This document shows, in pieces, positions 57,860-64,000 of a stretch of DNA of 64,000 nucleotides. Position 1 is the stretch's first letter. Every line of letters starts with the position of its first letter. The position numbers and the translations under genes were made by a program. The notes under the pieces are model-generated. The model had not been told where the DNA came from. It ran no database searches and saw nothing but the letters and a program-made list of their open reading frames with translations. The stretch lies in assembly GCA_963556695.1 (NCBI GenBank), contig CAUWAG010000010.1, positions 186,001 to 250,000 of the forward strand, in the 5' to 3' direction. The DNA comes from Anthostomella pinea. Its lineage: Eukaryota; Ascomycota; Sordariomycetes; Xylariales; Xylariaceae.

Positions 57860-58320
57860 TTCGATGCCGTCGAGCAACTATGAAACATTGGGCGTGCCCG
57901 GGGCACTGCGCCTTTGAGGGCAATGAACTGGGAGAGAAGCTGGCTAAGGCCGGCTCTAAGCTCTCCAACGTCGACTCCGACTGCACGCCGACGGCGTACG
58001 GCATCAAAGCAGAGGCGGGACTCAAGCTCAAAGTCTCGCGCGACATGTGGTAGACCAAGGCCCAGACCAAGCTGTCGGCCCGCTACAAGTACTGGGACCT
58101 GAAGTACAAACTGCGCTGTCACGAAGTGCTGCAGGTACTTAAAAGGCCTTCACTACACCGCTTCCTCGCTGTCCGCTCAGGGCACGGCGACTTCTCTTGG
58201 TATCATGTCAAGTTCAAACATCAGGACGCCGTCCTCAACTGCTCGTGCGGCCGGAGCAAGACTCCGACGCACTTCATCCACCGCCGGAAGACTCTGGCAC
58301 GGTAGACTGATCCGGGGCGC
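57860..58320 (+). mobile_element. LINE RNase H/C-terminal fragment of a different family
   Basis: Plus-strand coding similarity to the end of fungal LINE ORF2 proteins: an RNase H end (H-W-A-C-P-G-H-C-A-F-E-G-N-E-L) then, after an in-frame TAG at about 58051, K-L-S-A-R-Y-K-Y-W-D-L-K-Y, L-H-R-F-L-A-V-R-S-G-H-G-D-F and a cysteine cluster with C-S-C-G-R-S-K-T-P-T-H. The rest of the element is absent. The sequence differs from the LINE at 44-50 kb, so at least two LINE families are present. Confidence 0.75.
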
Positions 58321-58410
58321 GGCCGGCTGACGCCCTGTAATTATTTAAACCCCCCGCTCGCCTCCTGTCCACCTATTCCTCAGATTCAAGTTGGTCTTGG
58401 TCACGCCACT

Positions 58411-60105
58411 ATGTCTAAAACTGCGATACTCTGGAGACTCTACAAGGATCAAGAGAATAAGGCTTTCCAGACCCTCCATCCAAATCATGATTGTCGACGT
58501 TGGTCATTAAGGATCTTCCAGGAGAGATCCCTGGCGGCCGCGAGCGCCCTCAGGAACGAACAAAGATCCGACATACTAAAGCACCTTAGTTCTGCTGTCG
58601 ACTATCGAAACCAGATTGCAGCGTATTATGAGCCCGACAGCTCACTTGGACATGCTCACTTTATATCGACTCTTACGACAGTCATTAATAAACTCCAATC
58701 CATGCAAACCACCAACAAACCCCCAGTTCCGGACTCGGTATCCCAATCTGATTCTAATAATCGCTACAGCGCTCTCGTCGTTCACGACACTCTGTCACCT
58801 GGCGATGACATTCGACATACAAGAGCTGCTCAAAAGGCGGAGCTTGATGAACCGAGTCTTGACGACGAAGATTACTCGTTCTTCATCTAACACATCGAGG
58901 CTGCAATTGGGGGGATAGTAAGCACCTGGCAAGACTACACAGAGGGCAGCCTCTCTATGACTGGTGCATTTCTAGGCTAGTTCCATCTTGGCAGTAAACC
59001 TTCTCGGATTACTAACCGCTTGGTAGTGTCTAGCATCATGTGTCGAGAACTCTCTGCAAGCATACATGCTGCCAAGCTCTGCTTCGAGAATTGGTTCGCA
59101 GACAAGGGGTATTCTGACCGCTTCAGTGCTCTGCATCGTGTGAGCGTTGAAGATATGGAGTATATCAAAAGGTCAGTGTCTGTCTATAATCGTTCATGAA
59201 GTGTACTGTTGACAGTTTGGAAGTCTATTCAAGCCGGGTTCATTTCCGGTTCCGTACCCGTTGAGCCGATTGCAAGAAGAAAAGCCAGACCCTCACGAAT
59301 GCGAAGTGATGGTTGGCGTCCTTCTACGTTTAAGGCAGTATCAGGCCGAACAAGGACACGCCATCGGCACAATTGAACGTCTGGAGCATGATTTGTTTTT
59401 ACCCCAATATAAATGCCTTTTCCCTCCAGGACAACTCGACGCTATGAAGCCGGTACTACGCGCTGCCAAAGCAGCTGCCAAGACCCATGTCGATATTTGG
59501 TCTATCGCATCAATCCAGGCTTGGGCTATGGATAACACACAATAGAGCTCAATAGGCACGTTCTAGACCTACCTTTGGTTCCAATGTTTGCCCATCGCTA
59601 CGACCGTTATATCCTTGGCTTGGAAGTCAGCCAGCGTTCTGAGAAGTTGGAGGAGTTCTGTAACAGCCATCAGACACGCCTCTACTGGGGTGGGAAACGC
59701 CCACGCAATAAATCGGCCATCGACGAGTCTGTTGAGAAATGGATTCTTATTACAGACCAAGGAAGCATAAGCCTTGCAAAACAGATTGGTCAAAACAGGC
59801 ATCAACAGGAATCGATAATACGGCTGTTGATAGACGACAAGTTCAGCTACAGGGAGTTGACTAAACAGATCAAAGAAGCGAAGAAGCCCGTCGACTGGGG
59901 AAACCTGCGACGATTTATCGAGCACAGTTTGAAAACGACAGACATATGTGCCATTCGAGCAGCACTTTGCGATAGCTTGGATGTTTCTATTCGCGATAAG
60001 TACACGGAAACTCGAGCAGCGTTATCTCTCGCACAAAAAGACGACACTGAATTTCCCAAGCTCCTCGAGCTTGTACAGGGTAAAATCCCAGACATTTGCT
60101 CGTAA
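58411..60105 (+). pseudogene. Unrecognised gene, broken by stops and a frameshift
   Basis: I do not recognise the family. Coding-like segments follow one another: 58411-58887 (159 codons from ATG), then the same frame after TAA at 58888-58890 and TAG at about 58978, then 59217-59547, then 59545-60105. The two stops could each be a former glutamine codon (CAA, CAG). Between the last two segments the frame is lost at AACACACAATAG; removing one CA unit would restore it, which suggests dinucleotide slippage. A GTCAGT...TTGACAG interval at about 59172-59216 may be an intron but does not join in phase. The predicted protein is hydrophilic and helical, without signal peptide or membrane segment. Adjacent transposon fragments suggest an accessory gene. 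Confidence 0.45.
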
Positions 60106-60279
60106 AAGGGGAAGTAGGAGCACTCGATATTTGAGTCTTGAGGGGCTATTTCGTTATCATGTGTAGTAATATTGCTGCTTTCCTTCTCTTGTTTGGCTAG
60201 GATAACATCCACGATTCTCCAGATGTTCGTGTGTGGAAATGCCGATTTTGCCGTGACGAAGGAACGTTTATCCCACATT

Positions 60280-62400
60280 GGGAGGTCTTCAGCGGTGGTC
60301 AGACGGGCTAGATGGAGGACGGCACTACTTGGAAGACCGCATCATCAACCGGACTATCTACACCGCTCCGGAGAGGCTTAAGCCTCCGTACCGTTACACC
60401 CACCCGGCTCCCGCCTATGGCCTTGGCACAATAGCCCTGCGGGTGCTGACCCCGTATGACTCGATGATGGAGAACTACGAAGAAGGACCTCCGATCGATG
60501 CCAGAAGCTACGGTCAATGGATCGCACGGCGTTGGTACAACCACCCGGACGACACGTTTTCACTAGCCCTGAGCTCCAACATCTTTGGAACAAGGCTATC
60601 AGCGCTGACAAGACGTATTGCAATATCTATGCTAGTGTTGGAAAAGGAGACAGAGCCTTACCTCCTAGCCTAGGGATTGACGTACAGGCTATCGACTACG
60701 AAATTGAAGGCAGAGGAGTCCTCTTGTATAGAGGATCAATCTGGGTGCCTGACTACGAGCCCCTTAGGACGGCATTGGTACAACAGACGCACGACTCCCA
60801 CATCACAGGACACCCGGGAAGGAATATCACAGGATGGATCTTACAACAAAACTACTTCTGGCCCTAGCAATACAAGACAGTACACCGCTTCTGTAGAAAT
60901 TGCAGTATTTGTGGCAGGTCCAAGGTCTGGTGTCAAGCAAAGCAGGGACTTTTACGCCCGCTGCCTATACCAGACCGTTTTTTTAGCGAGCTTTCTATTG
61001 ACTTTATGACCGAGCTTCCCGGAGACGGGGACGCCCCACGAAACATGATGGTTACGGTTGCCAGAGTGTTGGGAACATTTACGCTCGAGCCACAAGATTC
61101 TATGGAAGCTGAAGCCTGTACCGAAAAGTTTGTTTGGAGCCACTTTCGCTTTCATGGCTTCCAAACTTCATCACGTCTGACCGAGGGAACAACTGGGTGG
61201 GGAAGTTCTGGACTAGATTATGCCAGCTAGTTCGAGTCAAGCAGCGCCTATCGACAGCCTATCACCCTCAGACAGACGGCCAAACAGAACGCATGAATCA
61301 GGAAGTCATTGCCTACTTACGCGCTTTTGTGGCCTATGCACAGGATGACTGGGCCAAACTCTTACCCACAGCCCAGCTAGCCATCAACAACAGACCGAAT
61401 TCGAAGACAGGCCTCAGCCCCTTTTTTGTGCTGTATGGTTACCACGCCGACCCCATCCAACAACGACCTTCGCGCCGCCCCAACACATCAAAAGACCCCA
61501 AAGCAAGGACAGAGGAGTTCGTCACGCGCCTCCACGAAGCCCAGGAGATAGCTCAGGCCGCCATGGCCACAGCACAGCAGATAATGGAGCACCAGGCGAA
61601 TCGAAGCCGCCGCCCAGCAGAGAGATTCCAGACTGGCGACAAGGTGTGGCTCAACCTCAAAAATGTCTCGACTCCACAGTTGAAGAAGAAACTTGCTTGG
61701 ACACACGCCAAATACGAGATTACCAAGATGATTTCCCCTGATGTGTACGAGCTGAACGTCCCAAGCAATATTAGGAAACGCTTTTTTGTGGACCTATTAC
61801 GACGTGCTACAGAGGATCCCTTCCCATCTCAAAAGGTCGATGACACACAACCACCACCACTTCTCGACGCCCAGACCCCTTATGGTCAGTTGAGAGGATT
61901 CTTAAGGCTGATAAATTTGGGAACAAATGAAAGGTCTTGGTAAAGTGGACAGAATATGTCGAACCAACTTGGGAACCGGGAAACAGTCTGTTTGAGATAA
62001 CGCTTCTTCAGACTTCGCCAGGAACCTCGCGTTCTGCACCATATCATCAGCAGTTATTCTCTGCAACCTCCACGTACGTGCCCGCCAATACTTCCTGCGA
62101 TGGTACCTGTAGTCTGACTCACATGAGAAAATGGATCGGTCCAAGCTTCTTCACATCACGCGTCAACCATGTAGCTCCCCAAGAATGGATCAGCTCGGAC
62201 CTGTCCGTACCTACCCATCACGACAGTCAGGGTGCTGTGACAACCACAGCAGCGAGATGGTCTGTCTTCTGGGTGGGTTTATGCCCTGTGCGTCTCTGCC
62301 CCACTGGAGATCTTCCGGTATCTATTTCCGGCTCCCATCAAACAAGTATCAGCAACGTTTCTCCGCCAGTGTAGGCCGCGTCACAGGGGTCCGCCGCTAT
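60280..62400 (+). mobile_element. Ty3/gypsy chromovirus remnant (integrase and chromodomain)
   Basis: Integrase pieces are readable in order: the zinc-binding H-H-C-C domain (H-D-S-H-I-T-G-H-P-G, C-R-N-C-S-I-C, about 60785-60925) with a stop between its halves, a core start (D-F-M-T-E-L-P, about 60995), then after a frame change I-T-S-D-R-G-N-N-W, A-Y-H-P-Q-T-D-G-Q-T-E-R (61134-61943), a G-D-K-V-W-L-N-L C-terminal fold, and a chromodomain (V-K-W-T-E-Y-V-E-P-T-W-E-P-G-N) containing a TGA at about 61928. That order is diagnostic of chromoviruses. Gag, protease and reverse transcriptase were not found, so the copy is 5'-truncated. Sequence after the chromodomain (62262-62352) matches the LTR-like fragment at 40.4 kb. 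Confidence 0.87.
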
Positions 62401-62419
62401 ATATCACTAAAGTAGCTAT

Positions 62420-62880
62420 TAAGCGAGGCTTAGTGGCGGCTTGGCATCTACCCCGCTACTCTGCACTTTTCCGTATGTGGAAATGGATCAATAATGAAGA
62501 CCCCAGGCGGCTATGAAAGTAAACAACGATAATATCCGACCTTTCGTCCTTATCAATCCCTTTGTCCCTTCTTACTGTGGATTGTCGTCATGTCAGCAAC
62601 GTTGAGCACGAACGTCGTCAGTACCAGGTCTACATCATTGCCACTCCGTCTTTACCGCCAGGGCAGAAGGAAGATGACCCGAAGCTGCGTCATACTCGAC
62701 GGGATATACACACGTCATTGAGACTCACTCAGTACATAAAATTGATTTAAACGCCATTTTTAAAATCTTCTTTTATGATAGAAACGACCTGAGTGTACCC
62801 TGTCTGGTCCAAGTGTTGGCTCAAACGAAGACAAGTCGTGTGTCTCGCAGCATATGGTATTGAAGGGGCATAGATTACGC
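62420..62880. other. Short inter-element stretch, no supported gene
   Basis: No frame with recognisable features. It probably includes the 3' flank of the truncated membrane-protein gene that follows. Confidence 0.45.
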
Positions 62881-63269
62881 TTATAGCGCGGCTACGACTA
62901 TTAAGCACAAGATAGTCGTAATAATGGCAAAACATAGGCTGCCAATCAAATACCCCACGCTTTCACCCTGGACGGAGTGAATCCAGTTTGCAACGTCTCC
63001 GGCGCTCGACACAAACTTCCGGACAACTATGACGGGAATTGCGTAAAGAACACATGAAGCCAACCCCAGTAGGATGGGTATGGTGAATCTTAACCAGATG
63101 GAATCCATGAACAGATCTCCAAGAGCTGTGATAATCGCAAGCCCTGTTAGGCATGTGAGGAGAAGACTGCCCACAATCCACGGGTCGCGGATGGGGTCAG
63201 CCTTGAACCCTCTAAGGGTTTTCTTCAACGCATTAAGCTGGCTGATATCAATACCCAGGTTGTTCTGAA
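62881..63269 (-). pseudogene. Membrane protein gene truncated by LINE insertion
   Basis: A minus-strand frame is open from the LINE junction (about 63269) to a stop at 62881. It encodes a hydrophilic start (N-N-L-G-I-D-I-S-Q-L-N-A-L-K-K) followed by about four hydrophobic segments (G-S-L-L-L-T-C-L-T-G-L-A-I, F-T-I-P-I-L-L-G-L-A-S, a short one, and A-I-I-T-T-I-L-C-L-I-V-V-A-A-L at the C-terminus). The frame continues right up to the element end without an ATG near it, so the upstream part of the gene was separated by the insertion. No family is recognised. Confidence 0.55.
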
Positions 63270-64000
63270 CACACTCTTGCCAAAAACAACTATTTTTCTT
63301 GGCGCTCCGCTGTTAGGGCGCAACCTTGATATTTGCACTAAAACAGGCACTTCTCTCAGTAATTGACTATCTCTGTCAAGGCACAAGAGAATTTTTTTCA
63401 CAAGCCGGATGGCACCCTTTCACGACGGGCCCCCAAACACGCCCGTGGCCGTCCCAAAGACGACCACCGGCGGCATGCTCAAATCCCCGGCCCCTAGAAA
63501 GACATACAGCCCGGCAACTCCGAGCAGGCTCCGCCAGGCGCTGCTTGATGACATCAGCAGCAGCCCGTCACAGGTCTCTGAGGCTGACTTTACCGTTATT
63601 TCCCCTCTGAAAGGAAAATCCCGAAATATCAATGATAACAGCACCACTGGAATAAAACGACCTTAATTAAACGAAATCTCAACAGACCAAGCCATTACAC
63701 GCGATATAAGGAATAAAACCTCCTCCTCAGAGTACCAAGACCAAGTTGCCAGAATACTGGCTAAAGACAAGCACCTTTATGAAGCCAGGATGACAATGTT
63801 TCGAGAGTATGCTGCAGTGGTTGATAAGACACTTAAGAAAGCTGGAACTGAACTATACTCTTATGCCAAGGAGTTCAGCGCTTTCTTCTCTAAATGTCTA
63901 AACGAGTGGCTGGAAACCCGAGATCTGCCCAAAAGAAAGACCATCCCTGGGGGGATAGGGATGGTAAAGCCCACCATGACCTTTGCCCAAGCTGTCTCCT
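63270..64000 (+). mobile_element. Second Tad1-like LINE, 5' end, runs off the window
   Basis: From ACACACTCTTGCC at about 63269 the sequence is colinear with the 5' end of the minus-strand LINE (50026 downward), including the leader and ORF1. The two copies are in opposite orientations and face away from each other, about 13 kb apart, with the NLR/HeLo locus between them. Differences are dominated by C/T and G/A changes plus a few indels in the leader. Confidence 0.9.
63409..64000 (+). pseudogene. LINE ORF1 of the second copy, nonsense codon, partial
   Basis: It starts at ATG 63409 (M-A-P-F-H-D), the same start as in the other copy, and follows its protein closely to the window edge. A TAA at 63664-63666 interrupts the frame where the other copy has CCT-CAG-TCA; here the codons read CCT-TAA-TTA, all explained by C-to-T or G-to-A changes. 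After the stop the same frame continues (T-S-S-S-E-Y-Q-D-Q-V-A-R-I-L-A-K-D-K) to the end of the window. Confidence 0.85.

Overview
The window looks like the genome of a filamentous ascomycete (Pezizomycotina, probably Sordariomycetes; the class is inference). The reasons are short 50-60 bp GT...AG introns with CTAAC/CTGAC branch sites, a C2H2 plus fungal-trans transcription factor, a Vam7-type PX/SNARE protein, a BRE4/FUSC-like transporter, small secreted cysteine-rich proteins, and Tad1-type LINE, pogo/Fot1, gypsy-chromovirus and copia remnants. The damage in the elements looks like repeat-induced point mutation (RIP). No tRNA, rRNA or CRISPR was recognised.

Layout. 0-9 kb: the 3' part of an unrecognised gene with tandemly duplicated mini-exons (up to 1553); a 5'-truncated LINE tail with a 16-bp target-site duplication (2331-2464); a two-exon secreted AA1-like protein (2714-3345, minus); an unrecognised multi-exon gene (6442-7497). 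9-40 kb is the more ordinary part: Vam7 (9417-10511), two small secreted proteins (13748, 34877), a long gene-poor stretch (14.2-23.9 kb) upstream of a large C2H2 transcription factor (23910-27619), a five-exon FUSC/BRE4-like membrane protein (29080-32700, minus) and a four-exon zinc alcohol dehydrogenase (38661-39888, minus). From 40.4 kb to the end the window is accessory and repeat-rich: an LTR-like fragment and an AT-rich tandem repeat, a complete 1.9-kb pogo element with TIRs and TA duplication (42393-44298), a near full-length Tad1-like LINE (minus, 44.4-50.0 kb), a copia remnant, a gypsy chromovirus remnant (60.3-62.4 kb) and the start of a second LINE (plus, 63.27 kb to the edge) inserted in a membrane-protein gene.

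Within this repeat-rich part lies the most interesting locus, 52264-57001: two apparently intact, head-to-head genes. The minus-strand gene is an NLR (NB-ARC P-loop ATPase plus 13 nearly identical 42-residue TPRs) that starts with a short Gly/Asn motif. The plus-strand gene is a HeLo-like (sesA-type) protein whose last ~30 residues carry the same motif (shared core N-S-G-F-Q-A-G). This is the arrangement of fungal amyloid-signalling NLR/effector pairs, where the NLR is thought to template its partner's C-terminal motif into an amyloid fold and switch on a membrane-active cell-death domain. A second, broken NLR fragment lies just beyond it.

All splice sites and exon joins were read by eye from the sequence. 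Family names rest on motifs and memory of the families, not on database searches.
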